A stretch of DNA of 64,000 nt from an uncultured Paraburkholderia sp. (GCA_940747215.1 CALNWS010000003.1:50979-114978); one strand, 5' to 3'; numbered from the stretch's first letter, positions 11,099 to 22,324 are shown. Notes: generated by a model from the sequence alone, not told the origin. Numbers and translations are program-made.

Positions 11099-12012
11099 TT
11101 ACGAGGCCTGAGCGGACGGTCCGATGAAGAACCGCCTTGCGATCTCTATCTGATCGGCCGACAGAAACGCCGGTGCGTGCCCCACGCCCGGAATTTCCTC
11201 GCTCGTGACCGCCTGCCCTGTTTCGACCATCTTCGCGACCGTTTCGCGCGACAGCAGATCGGACGACTCGCCGCACACAACCAGCACAGGCCCTTGGAAC
11301 GACGCGAGCGAATGCCACAATGCGGCCTCGCCGGCCTTCGCCGCCTCCTCGGTGGTTGCGTTGAATGGCTGCGCGATGCGCGGGTCGTAGCGGAACAACC
11401 ACTCGACGTTCTGTTCGTGAAGAAGTGGTATGTTGATCTCGCGCCACTCTTCGAAAGTGAGCAGCCCAAAGGTGCGCGCGAGGAAAGCCGCGTGATCGAT
11501 ACCCTGCCGCAGCGACGTGAAGCGCACGGGCTTGCCGAGGTAGTCGCCAATACGTTGCACGGCCGCGGGTTCGAGATGCGGACCGACGTCGTTCAGCAGC
11601 ATTTTGCGGATCGGCGTTTCGGGAAGACCAGCAAGCCCGAGGCAGATCAATCCGCCCATCGAAGTGCCGAACCAGTCCACCGTTCCGACGTTCAGACACG
11701 CGATGAGCGTGACCATATCGGCCACATACTGCGGCACCATATAGAAGTTGGGGTTCGCGAGCCACGATGACAAGCTCCGCCCGACCACGTCGGGACACAC
11801 CACGCGATAGGTGTCCGCGAATTGCGCCGCGAGCCGGTTGAAGTCGCGCCCGGAACGCGTGAGCCTATGCACGGCGCAGGAGCACGCGCGGGTTCGCCGG
11901 ATCGCCCCATTCGGTGTAAGCGACGCGGTGCAGGCCCGCCGCGCTCGCGCACTTGCACGTAACGTTGACGCGGCGCGGGTTGCCCGTTGGTGGAAGTGGA
12001 CGTAGCGGTCAT
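11099..12012 (-). pseudogene. Alpha/beta-fold hydrolase, frameshifted near the N-terminus
   Basis: About 300-residue alpha/beta hydrolase. The nucleophile elbow is visible (GTSMGGL) and the catalytic His lies in EIPGVGHAPAF. The N-terminus MTATSTSTNGQPAPRQRYVQVRERGG is followed by one extra G near 11945 that shifts the frame, and a second indel near 11880 restores it. Beside it the oxyanion motif expected as HGLTRSGRDF reads HRLTRSGRDF (G to R). A GTG-started remnant from 11872 could be translated, but without the first strands of the fold. Confidence 0.85.
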
Positions 12013-12175
12013 CTGGGTTCCTGCGAAAGTGCTGCGCGGCCGGGCTTTGACACAGCAGCGATCAATGGGTGTCCAAAGTTCGAACGATTGTAAACCGCTT
12101 TGCCGCGCAGAAAGGATCGGCCGGACGGCATAGGACGAACCAAGAACACGCTACGAACCCGAGCGGAAACGAAAT

Positions 12176-12201
12176 AAGGGCGAGGCTTCCGTCTCGCCCT
12201 T
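12176..12201 (-). terminator. Probable terminator downstream of scoAB
   Basis: 9-bp stem AAGGGCGAG/CTCGCCCTT with an 8-nt loop, followed on the minus strand by a weak T-rich stretch (ATTTCGTTT). It lies between scoB and the downstream hydrolase. Confidence 0.6.
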
Positions 12202-12267
12202 CCGGCAAATCAGCTTCGAAGCGCAACGCATCTAACGCACGCGCGGCACTCAGCGCTTAACGAGCCG

Positions 12268-12914
12268 TCAGCTCACCGCGCTCACATCCAGCGGCGCGCC
12301 CGTCTTGGCCTTGATCTCGTCGACGCTCACACCCGGCGCCAGTTCTGTCAGCTTCAAACCGTCTTCGGTGACTTCGATCACGCCCAGATCCGGATGATCT
12401 GATCGACCACGCCCACGCCCGTGAGCGGCAGTGTGCATTCTTCGAGAATCTTGTGCTGATCGCCCTTCGCGACGTGCTCCATCAGCACGACCACGCGCTT
12501 GACGCCCGCCACGAGGTCCATCGCGCCGCCCATGCCCTTGACCTTGATCATCTTGCCCGGAATCATCCAGTTGGCCAGATCGCCTTTCTTGCTGATCTGC
12601 ATGGCGCCGAGAATCGCGAGGTTGATGTGGCCGCCGCGGATCATCGCGAACGAATCCACCGACGAGAAAATCGACGAACCCGGCAGCGTGGTAACCGTCT
12701 GCTTGCCCGCGTTGATGAGGTCGGCGTCCACTTCTTCTTCGGTCGGCGACGGGCCAATGCCGAGTAGACCGTTTTCCGACTGCAGCCACACTTCCACGCC
12801 CGGCGGCACGTGGTTCGCCACCAGCGTGGGCAAACCGATGCCGAGGTTCACGTAAAAGCCGTCCTGCAATTCCTTCGCCGCGCGCGCGGCCATTTCATCA
12901 CGAGTCCATGCCAT
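12268..12914 (-). pseudogene. scoB: 3-oxoacid CoA-transferase subunit B, single frameshift
   Basis: Beta subunit of succinyl-CoA:3-ketoacid CoA-transferase (acetoacetate activation). [33 protein letters not shown], the catalytic-Glu region ([13 protein letters not shown]) and most of the fold are intact. One base is lost near 12390 in VVDQII(T)DLGV; the old frame stops at 12378 and the rest ([17 protein letters not shown]) continues in another frame to 12268. The product would lose about 40 residues and gain a short wrong tail. Partner of scoA, 29 nt upstream. Confidence 0.88.
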
Positions 12915-12943
12915 GATCAGTCTCCTTTCGCGCGGACGATGCA

Positions 12944-13623
12944 TTATTCGATGCGTTTTTCCGAATTCGCATTGAGCACAATGCGCTGCACGAAAATGCT
13001 TGGCGTGTGGATCGCGTCCGGATCGAGTTCGCCGGTTTCCACGATTTCCTCGACTTCCGCGACGGTAATCCTGCCCGCCATCGCGCACATCGGGTTGAAG
13101 TTGCGCGCGGTGCGGCGGTAGATCAGATTGCCCGACTTGTCAGCCTTCCATGTCTTGACAAGTGCGACGTCGGCCGTGAGCGAATGCTCGAGCACGTAGT
13201 GGTTCTCGCCGAACTGGCGCGTTTCCTTGCCCTCGGCGATCAGCGTGCCGTAGCCGGTATTGGTGAAGAAAGCCGGAATGCCCGAACCGCCCGCTCGCAG
13301 CTTCTCGGCGAGCGTACCTTGCGGCGTGAATTCCAGTTCGAGTTCGCCGGCCAGATACTGGCGTTCGAACTCCTTGTTCTCGCCCACGTACGACGAGATC
13401 ATTTTCTTGACCTGACGCGTTTCGAGCAGCAGACCGAGGCCGAAACCATCGACGCCCGCGTTGTTGCTGATGCAGGTGACGCCCTGCACCTTCGAATCGC
13501 GCAGCGCCGCGATCAGCGCCTCGGGAATGCCGCACAGCCCGAAGCCGCCGACGGCAAACGTCTCTGCCCGTCCTTGACGATGTCTTTCAGCGCCTCGGCG
13601 GTGCCTAGATAGACCTTGTTCAT
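12944..13623 (-). pseudogene. scoA: 3-oxoacid CoA-transferase subunit A, single frameshift
   Basis: Alpha subunit of the same transferase. [20 protein letters not shown] from 13623 is followed by an extra G near 13563 that breaks the frame before [20 protein letters not shown]; the remainder, from [17 protein letters not shown] to ANSEKRIE, is open to 12944. Both subunits have exactly one indel each, an early stage of decay for this operon. Confidence 0.88.
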
Positions 13624-13883
13624 CAGTATTCCCTTCCTTTATGGAAACCCGAAACCGGATCGTTGCGGCCGATACGACGTTTTGCGGGCGATGCCCGATA
13701 CGTCATTCTAGTCATCCGAAGGCACTCGCGCGCTCAGCTTGGCCGGCCGTACGAGCCGATGCTGCCGCACGGTGCGCGCCCGCGCTTCGAATGACACACC
13801 GCGTTGTCATGTGCCCGAAAGAGTACGATGGACGCGCCATACGGCACAATACGCAAAAATACATAAGTACTTGCCGCCAGCCC

Positions 13884-14430
13884 ATGCCCGCACTGGATTA
13901 CCAAACCGCCTTTCATCTCGCGCCAATCGGACTCGTGCTGTCGCGCGAGCGTTTTATCGAAGATTGTAATGACGAACTCGCGTCGATTTTCGGCCACCGG
14001 CGCGAGGCACTGCGCGGGCAATCGTTCCAGGTGCTGTACCCGTCGGCAAGCGAATTCGAGCGGATCGGCACCCGCATTCCGCCGATCATGACCGCCTAGG
14101 GCAGTTACGCCGACGACCGCATCATGAAACGCGCCAACGGCGAACTGTTCTGGTGCCACGTCACCGGACGCGCGCAGCAGCGCACCGATCTGCATGCGGC
14201 AGGTGTTTGGACTTTCGAGGATCTGAGCGCGATGCGCCGTGTCGCGGTGGAACTGACGCCGCGCGAACGCGAAATCGCCGCGCAACTCGTCACGGGGAAA
14301 ACGAGCAAACAAGATCGGGCGCGCGCTCGACATCAGCCCGCGCACCATCAACGTTTATCGCGCGCGGCTCATGCACAAATACGATACGGGGAATGCGATC
14401 GAGCTGCTGCAGCGTTTGCTCGGCGATTGA
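13884..14430 (+). pseudogene. PAS-LuxR transcriptional regulator with amber and frameshift
   Basis: N-terminal PAS sensor (FHLAPIGLVLSRERFIEDCN) and C-terminal LuxR helix-turn-helix (LTPREREIAAQLVTGKTSK, then ISPRTINVYRARLMHKY). An in-frame TAG at 14097-14099 splits the PAS domain, and one extra base near 14312 shifts the frame inside the HTH. It is transcribed divergently from scoAB, so it may have controlled that operon (inference from position). Confidence 0.82.
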
Positions 14431-14526
14431 GGGACTTCGTTGCCGCGAAGGGCGTCGAACGAAAAACCGGATGAGCGATCCGCGCCACGCGGCAAAACCG
14501 CGCAGCGCGAAGCACCCTATACGCGA

Positions 14527-14619
14527 TCAGGCGGCCCTAACCAGCGAACCGCGCTCGATCGCGTTGCGCAACAGATCGGGCACCGGCACCGATTTCCCCG
14601 CGGCGTAGTCGAATTCACA
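14527..14619 (-). pseudogene. C-terminal remnant of a possible acyl-CoA thioesterase
   Basis: About 30 codons read EFDYAAGKSVPVPDLLRNAIERG...RAA and stop at 14527. The (V)PD-L-R ending resembles hot-dog-fold acyl-CoA thioesterase C-termini. It abuts the truncated SDR directly, so one deletion probably removed the SDR 3' part and the thioesterase 5' part. Family assignment is tentative because so little remains. Confidence 0.45.
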
Positions 14620-15021
14620 CGCAGCGCTTGGCCACTTCCTGCGCGACGAAAAACGCGCCGCGCGTGTTCATGTCGAACACGTCACGTATTCGAAGTCGGC
14701 GGGCGTGATTTCCGAGAGCTTCTGCGTGATCGAAACGCCCGAATTGTTGACGAGAATGTCGATCGTGCCCGCTTCGGTCTCGACGTGGGCCACGGCCGAC
14801 TTGATGCTTTGATAGTCCGTGACGTCGAGCGATACGACGTGCGCCGCGTCGCCGGACGCTTCGATCTCGGCGCGCAACTCTTTCAGACGTTCGGTGCAGC
14901 GGCTCGCCAGCACGACTTTCGCGCCCGCCTGCGACAACACCTAGGCAAAGCGCTTGCCCAACCCGCTCGAGGCACCAGTGATCAGCGCGACCTTCCCTTC
15001 CAGATTGATCGAACGGCTCAT
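14620..15021 (-). pseudogene. Short-chain dehydrogenase/reductase, truncated with amber
   Basis: Classical SDR N-terminal half: MSRSINLEGKVALITGASSGLGKRFA with the Rossmann GxxxGxG motif, and the NNSG motif at about residue 95. Lesions: amber at 14941-14943 (GKRFA*VLSQAG, a Gln position), a frameshift near 14683 after FEYV, and truncation at about 14620 that removes the catalytic Tyr-x3-Lys. The sequence then joins the thioesterase-like remnant. Confidence 0.85.
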
Positions 15022-15208
15022 TGTGGTTCCTTGTCCGATTGTAATTACAGATGCGAATGACTGATGCGGTAAGATCGTCGATGTGGGTCGATACCGTAAC
15101 AGATAATAGAACTATCGTGCTAATCTCTGCTCATCTGGTTGCAGTGCGGGAATGCATCGCCCACAATACGAACCTGAAAAAAGCATTCTAACGGTAAGAG
15201 GAGCATCA

Positions 15209-16882
15209 ATGACCTCCGCAAGTCTCATTGAGCAATACGGTCCACGCGAGTCGATGGAATACGACGTCGTGATCGTCGGCGGCGGCCCGGCTGGCCTGTC
15301 CGCGGCGATCCGCCTGAAGCAGCTGGCAGCGGAGAAAGGCGTCGAGCTAGGCGTGTGCGTACTGGAAAAAGGCTCGGAGATCGGGGCTCACATCCTGTCG
15401 GGCGCGGTCATGGACCCTCGCGCCATCACCGAACTGATTCCCGACTGGAAGGAAAAAGGCGCGCCGTTGACCGTGGACGTGACCGAAGACAGGTTCCTAT
15501 TCCTCACCGAAACCGGCGCGAAGAGCGTGCCGGCTTGGGCGCTGCCGGATAACTTCAAGAACCACGGCAACTACGTCATTTCGCTCGCGAACGTGACGCG
15601 CTGGCTCGTTCAGCAGGCCGAATCGCTGGGCGTCGAAATCTTCCCGGGCTTTCCGGCCGCGGAAATTCTTTACAACGACGACGGCTCGGTCAAAGGCGGC
15701 GCCACCGGCAATATCGGCATTGGCAAGGACGGCGAGCCGACCGAGAACTTCCAGCTCGGCATGGAGTTGCACGCGAAGTACACGTTTTTCTGCGAAGGCG
15801 CGCGCGGGCATCTGGGCCGTCAGTTGAACGAGAAATTCAAGCTGCGCGACGGCGTCGATCCGCAAGTCTACGGCATCGGCATCAAGGAACTGTGGGAGAT
15901 CGACCCGTCGAAGCATAAGCCGGGTCTGGTGATGCACACCGCCGGCTGGCCACTGGAAAACGATACGTACGGCGGCTCGTTCCTCTATCACATGGACAAC
16001 AACCAGGTGGTGGTGGGTTTCGTCGTCGGTCTTGGTTATTCGAATCCGTATCTGTCGCCGTTCGAGGAATTCCAGCGCTACAAGACGCATCCGGAAATCC
16101 ACAAGGTGCTCGAAGGCGGCAAGCGCGTGTCGTACGGCGCGCGCGCGATCACGGCCGGTGGCCTGATGTCGCTGCCGAAACTGGTGTTCCCGGGCGGCGC
16201 GCTGGTCGGCGACGACGCGGGTTTCCTGAACGCTTCGCGTATCAAAGGCTCGCACGCGGCAATCAAGACCGGCATGCTCGCCGCTGACGCGGCATTCGCG
16301 GCCGTGCAGGCGGGACGCACGAGCGACGAACTCACGGCCTATCCGAAAGCATTCAAAACGTCGTGGCTGCATACCGAACTCTATCGCGCGCGCAACTTCA
16401 AGCAGTGGATGAGCAAGGGTCTGTACCTCGGCACGCTGATGGTCGGCATCGAGCAGAAGCTGCTGGGCGGCAACGTGCCGTGGACGCTGCATCACCAGCA
16501 TTCGGATCACGAAATGCTGAAACCGGCGTCGCAATGCAAGCCGATCGTCTATCCGAAGCCGGATGGCAGGCTGACGTTCGACCGCTTGTCGTCCGTGTCC
16601 ATCTCGAACACGAATCACGAAGAGAATCAGCCGGCGCATTTGACGCTGAAGGACCCGAGCGTGCCCGTGAACGTGAACTGGCAGACGTACGCAGGTCCGG
16701 AATCGCGCTATTGCCCCGCCGCCGTGTACGAGTTCGTGAAGAACGACGATGGCAGCGAACGTCTCGTGATCAACGCGCAGAACTGCGTGCACTGCAAGAC
16801 GTGCGACATCAAGGACCCGACGCAGAACATCGTGTGGGTCACGCCGAAAGGTGGCGGCGGTCCGAACTATCCGAACATGTAA
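15209..16882 (+). CDS. Electron transfer flavoprotein-ubiquinone oxidoreductase
   Basis: Membrane-associated flavoprotein passing electrons from reduced ETF (fatty-acid and amino-acid acyl-CoA dehydrogenases) to ubiquinone. 557 residues from MTSASLIEQYGPRESMEYD, with AAGAGGAGCATCA as ribosome binding site. FAD-binding VIVGGGPAGLSAAIRL near residue 23, an ubiquinone-binding middle region, and a C-terminal 4Fe-4S ligand set CVHCKTCD plus an upstream Cys (RYCPAAVYEF). No lesions between two decayed neighbours, so probably still under selection. Confidence 0.96.
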   Translation: MTSASLIEQYGPRESMEYDVVIVGGGPAGLSAAIRLKQLAAEKGVELGVCVLEKGSEIGAHILSGAVMDPRAITELIPDWKEKGAPLTVDVTEDRFLFLTETGAKSVPAWALPDNFKNHGNYVISLANVTRWLVQQAESLGVEIFPGFPAAEILYNDDGSVKGGATGNIGIGKDGEPTENFQLGMELHAKYTFFCEGARGHLGRQLNEKFKLRDGVDPQVYGIGIKELWEIDPSKHKPGLVMHTAGWPLENDTYGGSFLYHMDNNQVVVGFVVGLGYSNPYLSPFEEFQRYKTHPEIHKVLEGGKRVSYGARAITAGGLMSLPKLVFPGGALVGDDAGFLNASRIKGSHAAIKTGMLAADAAFAAVQAGRTSDELTAYPKAFKTSWLHTELYRARNFKQWMSKGLYLGTLMVGIEQKLLGGNVPWTLHHQHSDHEMLKPASQCKPIVYPKPDGRLTFDRLSSVSISNTNHEENQPAHLTLKDPSVPVNVNWQTYAGPESRYCPAAVYEFVKNDDGSERLVINAQNCVHCKTCDIKDPTQNIVWVTPKGGGGPNYPNM

Positions 16883-16955
16883 GAACAGTTTTGCGTTTCG
16901 GTGCGTGCGATGCGCGCGCCGGCAAAGATGGCGGACGTCCGAAGGGAAATTTCCT

Positions 16956-18068
16956 TTAGACGCCAGCCATTTTCACAATCCGCTCCCGCACCTTCTGAAT
17001 CACGGGTACCCAGTCGCTCACGCGAGGCTGTCTGAAAAGCTCGATGGAATCGTACTAGGGCACGTTTGGCGATTCGTCACCCCAGAACCACGCCGACACA
17101 AGGTCGATCATCAAGCAGGTCGGCACGCTGAACGCGCCCGCGAGATGAGCCGGTCCGCTGTCGATCGTCACAACGAGATCTAGATTGACGATCAGCGCGG
17201 CGACGTCGTCGAACCCGGAGCGGAACTCGCCGGTCAGGTCCACGATGTTCAGCCCTTTCGCGCGCCACTGCGCGACGATCTCGCCGCGTCCCGGCGACAG
17301 CGCGAAATAGCTCATGTGTGGCATGTTCAGCAGCACTTCGATCTGCTCGGCCGGCACCGAACACCGCGCATCGCGAACGTGGCCCGGATTGCCGTTCCAC
17401 ACGACGCCCACTTTCAGCCGCGTCGCGGCTAATTCCAACCTGCGCGTGAACACGCTGCGCCCATACTTTCGCAAGCTCAGGCGCGGCACTCAGATACGGG
17501 GTACCCCAACCGGCCGCATCGAAAATACCGAGGCACCGAGGCGCAGCGGCACGCTCATCAGCCCACAATGAAAATCGGGATGCGTTTCCATGCTCGTTTC
17601 GAGCGGGAAATCCGCGGGCAGAAAGCGCTCGAACAGCTCCCACAACGGACCGTCGTGACCATAAATCACGCGACCGCCTTCGCGCCGCACGCGCTCGGCG
17701 CCTGCGAAATCGTCACGCTGCTGTAAAGCGGACGCTCGCCAGACCAACACGTCGGCGTCCGCTGGATTTTTAGCGAGCAAGCGGTCCGCTGCGGCTTCGA
17801 CAAGCGTCCAGTCGCGCAACGTAAAAGCCGTCTGCGCGATGGTTTGCAGTAGGCCGGGTTCGCACGACGCATCGAGCTGATAAGCGCGTGCGAATGCCGC
17901 AAGCGCCTCGCCCCTGAACGCTTTCTCACGCTGTGCGTGACGCAGAAGCCAGTGGCCAAGCGCGAGCGAGTCGGCGGCCGTTGCGTCGGCCGCGCTCGCG
18001 CGCGAACGTAAGGCCGTCAGTTCGTGGTTGGCTGACTCGATGTCAGGTTCAATCGTGGGATCGTTCAT
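16956..18068 (-). pseudogene. TPR-containing glycosyltransferase, frameshifted
   Basis: N-terminal TPR-like helical repeats (MNDPTIEPDIES at 18068; RLLAKNPADADVLVWRASALQQ) followed by a GT-B domain with the conserved DSGPAHLAGA loop, seen in heptosyltransferase-like and TPR-linked glycosyltransferases. The frame breaks near 17500-17530, and an in-frame TAG at 17055-17057 replaces what is probably Trp (SPNVP*YDSIELFRQP). The original stop is at 16956. It follows aroC, separated by a terminator. Confidence 0.8.
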
Positions 18069-18152
18069 TCGGATGGTCACTGCGCCCGCTGCGTTGCCAG
18101 ACGCGCAAGCGAAAGAGCAGACGCGCTGGTTCGAAAACACGGCCATAAAATT

Positions 18153-18179
18153 CAAATGGCGCCCTCGAGGCGCCATTTG
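18153..18179 (-). terminator. Terminator downstream of aroC
   Basis: Perfect 11-bp inverted repeat CAAATGGCGCC/GGCGCCATTTG with a 5-nt loop, followed on the minus strand by AATTTTATGG. Lies about 120 nt beyond the aroC stop. Confidence 0.75.
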
Positions 18180-18301
18180 CATCTGCACACACATCTGGAT
18201 TGTCTGCTAGGCGGGAGCGCCCAACACATCGGAAACTTCCTCGCGGCTATGTTGAAACGCCGCTAGTGAACCCCGCTTACCGAGCCCCCTACCAAGCCCG
18301 C

Positions 18302-19402
18302 TTAAGGCACAATCGCCGCGATCTTCGGCGTGGTGGTAACGACGTCGCCGCACTGCGCACGATGACGCAACGCGTGGTCGATCAGCACGAGCGCGAGCAT
18401 GGACTCGGCGATCGGCGTGGCACGAATGCCGACGCACGGATCATGCCGTCCGAACGTTTCGACGACAGCCGGTTGCCCCGCCTTGTCGATCGAGCGGCGC
18501 GGCGTACGGATGCTCGACGTCGGCTTGATGGCGATCGACACGGTGATGTCCTGACCCGTCGAAATTCCGCCGAGCACGCCGCCCGCGTGATTGCCGACGA
18601 AGCCTTCCGGCGTGAGTTCGTCACCATGCACCGAACCGCGCTGCGCGACGCTCGCGAAGCCCGCGCCAATCTCGACGCCCTTCACTGCATTGATGCCCAT
18701 CATGGCGTGCGCGATGTCCGCGTCCAGCCGGTCGAACAACGGCTCGCCGAGATCGACCGGCACGCCGGACGCCACGACGTTGATACGCGCGCCGATCGAG
18801 TCGCCGTCTTTCCGTAGCGCGTCCATGTAGGTTTCGAGCTGCGGCACAACGTCCTGATTAGCCGCGAAGAACGGATTCTCATGCACGTGCGCCCAGTCGA
18901 CGAACGGCACGTCGATCTCGCCGAGTGCCGCCATGTAGCCGCGAATTTCGGTGCCGAACTTCTCGCGCAGCCACTTCTTCGCCACTGCACCCGCCGCCAC
19001 GGTAGGCGCCGTGAGACGCGCCGACGAACGGCCACCGCCGCGATAGTCGCGAGTGCCGTATTTCTGCCAGTAGGTGTAGTCCGCGTGACCGGGGCGGAAT
19101 GTATCGACGATATTGCCGTAGTCCTTGCTGCGCTGGTCCGTATTGCGGATCAGCAGCGCAATGGGCGCACCGGTGGTGTGCCCTTCGAACACGCCGGAGA
19201 GGATTTCCACCTTGTCCTCTTCCTGGCGCTGCGTGACGTGGCGCGACGTGCCGGGCTTGCGGCGGTCGAGTTCGATCTGGATATCGGCCTCGCTGAGCGC
19301 CATACCCGGCGGGCAGCCGTCAATCACGCAGCCAATTGCGGGGCCGTGCGATTCGCCGAAAGTGGTGACTGTGAAAAGCGTACCGAGCGTGTTGCCGGAC
19401 AT
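18302..19402 (-). CDS. aroC: Chorismate synthase
   Basis: Final shikimate-pathway enzyme, converting EPSP to chorismate with reduced FMN. 366 residues from [24 protein letters not shown] (signature GESHG). RGGGRSSAR flavin/substrate region near residue 130 and the C-terminal [16 protein letters not shown] signature are all present. The ATG three codons upstream (19411) is less likely. Intact between a dead glycosyltransferase and a dead MFS-acyltransferase, consistent with an essential biosynthetic role. Confidence 0.97.
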   Translation of the reverse strand: MSGNTLGTLFTVTTFGESHGPAIGCVIDGCPPGMALSEADIQIELDRRKPGTSRHVTQRQEEDKVEILSGVFEGHTTGAPIALLIRNTDQRSKDYGNIVDTFRPGHADYTYWQKYGTRDYRGGGRSSARLTAPTVAAGAVAKKWLREKFGTEIRGYMAALGEIDVPFVDWAHVHENPFFAANQDVVPQLETYMDALRKDGDSIGARINVVASGVPVDLGEPLFDRLDADIAHAMMGINAVKGVEIGAGFASVAQRGSVHGDELTPEGFVGNHAGGVLGGISTGQDITVSIAIKPTSSIRTPRRSIDKAGQPAVVETFGRHDPCVGIRATPIAESMLALVLIDHALRHRAQCGDVVTTTPKIAAIVP

Positions 19403-19455
19403 GGGCGTCATCCAAAGAAATGCGGGAAGAACACTATTATGCCAGCCCCGCCCGG

Positions 19456-21402
19456 CTACTTCCGCGCCCCGCGCAACTCCGTGACGATCCGCTGCAGCGC
19501 CTCGGGCGTGGCCTCCGCCGGATCGATCGGCTCGCCGACGGCGAGCGTGAGCCGGCTCATCACCCCTTTATGGATGGGCCGCGGCCAGTGCGAATCGTCG
19601 CCGTGAGAAAACACGCTGCCCCACAAACCGCGCAGCTCCATCGGGATGACCGGGGCCGGCGTGCGCCGGACGATCTCCGAGACACCGTGGCGAAACGGGT
19701 TCATATCGCCCGTTTTCGTAAGTTTGCCTTCCGGGAAAATGCACACCAGATCGCCGTCGGCGAGCGCCTGTGCGCAGCGCTCGTACGCTTTGGCGAGCAG
19801 TTGCGCGTCCTAGTGCGCGGGCGTGATAGGAATGGCCTTCGCGTGACGGAACACCCAGCCGGCGAACGACGACCTGAAGATCTGATGATCCATCACGAAA
19901 CGGATCGGCCGCGGGCTTTCCGCCATGATCACGATGGCGTCGACGAAACTCACGTGATTGCACACGAGCACGGCCGCGCCCTCTTCCGGAATCCGCTCGG
20001 CGTGCACGAGATGAATCCAGTAGAACGTGTGCACTAGCACCCACGCGACGAAGCGCAACAGGAACTCCGGCACGAGCGAGTAGATACACACACACGTGGC
20101 GACGAGGATGTTCAACAGCGCCGTGATGAGGAAAATGGCCGGAATGCTGAAGCCGGCTGACGTGAGCGCCATTGCCATCATCGCCGAGACGATCATGAAG
20201 AGCGAATTCAGAATGTTGTTCGCCGCGATGATCCGCGCGCGATGGCTCGGCTGGCTGCAGTTCTGGATCAGTGCGTAGAGCGGCACGCTGTAGAAGCCAC
20301 CGAACATGGCGAGCAGGAACAGATCGGCGAGCACGCGCCAGTACGCGTGCCGCGCGAGAAACTCGCCGACGCTCAGCAGATGACCGGCGGCCGGCAGCGC
20401 GTGGCTTGCAAAAAAGAGATCGATGCCGAAAACGCTCATGCCGATCGAACCGAGCGGCACGAGGCCGACCTCGATACGACGCTTGGAGAGTTTCTCGCAC
20501 AACAGCGAGCCAAGCCCGATGCCGATGGAAAGGGTGCCGAGCAGCACGGTGACGACGTCCGGATTAGCCGACAGCACGTTCTTCGCGAAACTGAAAAACG
20601 ACGACAGGAACGTCGCGCCCACGAACCACAGCCACGAGATACCGAGCAGGCTCATAAACACGGTCCGATTTTCACGCGCGAGTTTCAGGTTGTGCCAAGT
20701 CTCGCTCACCGGATTCCAGTTGATGCGCAGATCGGGCTGCGGCGCAGGCGTGTCCGGCACATAGCGTGACACGACGCGGCCAACCAGCGCAATCGCCACG
20801 CACGCGCAGGCCAGCACGGCCGCACCATGCCCGACGAAACCCGCACCCACGCCGCCGACGATCGTGCCGATCAGAATCGCGACGAACGTACCCATTTCGA
20901 CCATGCCGTTGCCGCCCACGAGTTCGGACTTCGACAGATGCTGCGGCAGGTACGAATATACTTGACCGGGCCGAATACGGTAGAGTGAACGCCCATCAGG
21001 AACGTGCACAGATAGAGGAAGGAGCGGCGCGCTATGCAGCCAGAAACCCGCGCCGCCCAGCATCACGACGATCTCGAACGTCTTGACAAAGCGCGTGAGC
21101 ATGACCTTGTCGTACTTGCCCGCGATCTGACCGGACGTGGCCGAAAGCAGCACGAACGGCAGGATGAAGATGGCGGAAATCAGGAATGCGGCCGTTGCCG
21201 GATCGACGCCCGAAAAGCGCGCCGCCTGATACGTGACGAGCGACGTGAAGCTGATCTTGAACACGTTGTCGTTCATCGCGCCGAGGAACTGCATCCAGAA
21301 AAACGGCGCGAAACGGCGCTGCCCTAGCAGGCGGAACTGGGATTCGTGAGACTCGCGCGATCGCGCGGCAAGGCGGGCGGCTGGTAACGGACAGTCACTC
21401 AT
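19456..21402 (-). pseudogene. MFS (LplT-like) / 1-acylglycerol-phosphate acyltransferase fusion, disrupted
   Basis: Two-domain protein of about 640 residues: an N-terminal MFS carrier (from MSDCPLPAARL; FFWMQFLGAMNDNVFKISF) and a C-terminal PlsC acyltransferase with the HX4D motif (NHVSFVD) and PEGKLTKTGDM, expected in lysophospholipid uptake and re-acylation at the inner membrane. Lesions: a TAG at 19810-19812 (ITPAH*DAQLLAKAY) cuts the acyltransferase, and residues encoded at about 20955-21035 are read in the wrong frame between two compensating indels; the other frame restores an expected helix (FLYLCTFLMGVHSTVFGPVKY). Confidence 0.88.
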
Positions 21403-21510
21403 GAAGTTCTGGCAAAGCAGGTCTGAGAACGTGGGGAAGCAACACGGAACGGGCCATGCGCGGACGAGCGGCGAGCAATGACGCCCGTGGAAAAACGCCT
21501 ACGCCGGACA

Positions 21511-21539
21511 CAAAAAAGCGCACGTTTTCGCGCGCGCTC
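21511..21539 (-). terminator. Terminator downstream of the CBS-domain gene
   Basis: Minus-strand stem AGCGCGC/GTGCGCT with one mismatch, followed by six T. It lies about 70 nt beyond the 21609 stop. Confidence 0.6.
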
Positions 21540-21608
21540 TCTTTTTCGTTCCTTGCATTTTGTGTCAGGCCGGCTTTTTTCGCTGGTTGCACGCCGGCCG
21601 CGCGATTC

Positions 21609-22085
21609 TTATCGCGCCGCCGGCTGCTGTTCCTGCTGCGGGTCGGATTGCTCTTCCGGCCAGTCGCGGATATATGCTTTGAGCATGCGATTTTCGAAGC
21701 CCTGCTCTTCCACCACCGCCTTCGCGACGTCGTAGAAGGAAATGACGCCCATCAGCTGGCGGCTTTCCATAACCGGCAGATAACGCACGTGGTGCTCGAG
21801 CATCATGCGGCGGACTTCGTTCACATCAGTTTCCGGCGTGCACGTGAGCGGATGGTCGTCCATGACCTTGCGGATCGTGGATGTGCCCACGCTGCCGCCA
21901 TGTTTGCTCAGCGTGAGGATGATTTCACGGAAAGTGAGCATGCCGACGAGGTCGCCGTATTCCATCACCACCAGCGAACCGATGTCGTGCTCGGCCATGG
22001 CATTGACGGCGTCGTGCAGCGTCGTATCCGGCGTAACCGTAAACAAGGTGTTGCCCTTGACGTTGAGAATGTCGCTGACCCGCAT
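21609..22085 (-). CDS. CBS-domain-pair protein
   Basis: 158 residues from MRVSDILNVKGNTLFTVTP (ATG at 22085 preceded by GGGAGA). Two tandem CBS motifs: MAEHDIGSLVVMEYGDLVGMLTFREI (about 32-57) and MMLEHHVRYLPVMESRQLMGVISFYDV (about 95-121), forming a Bateman module that usually binds adenine nucleotides. Stand-alone CBS proteins of this size are common in Burkholderia; the partner is unknown. Intact, with its own terminator. Confidence 0.9.
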   Translation of the reverse strand: MRVSDILNVKGNTLFTVTPDTTLHDAVNAMAEHDIGSLVVMEYGDLVGMLTFREIILTLSKHGGSVGTSTIRKVMDDHPLTCTPETDVNEVRRMMLEHHVRYLPVMESRQLMGVISFYDVAKAVVEEQGFENRMLKAYIRDWPEEQSDPQQEQQPAAR

Positions 22086-22324
22086 GATCTGTCTCCCGTA
22101 ATGCCCGCCAAGCTCGTAATGCATTGATGATTTTCGATCCTAGCGGAAAGGCCCATAAAAGGAAAGCGCCCCGCCCATCAAGGTGCGACGGGCGTTCGCA
22201 GGTGGGAACGCGCAGCGTTTCACGCACGCGCATGGGAAAACCGCGCTTGAAGCGATATGCGCCGGTAATAGGATGGCCGCCACTTTCACCTTTCGCGAGG
22301 TTGTTCGTGACCTCGCCACCCAAG

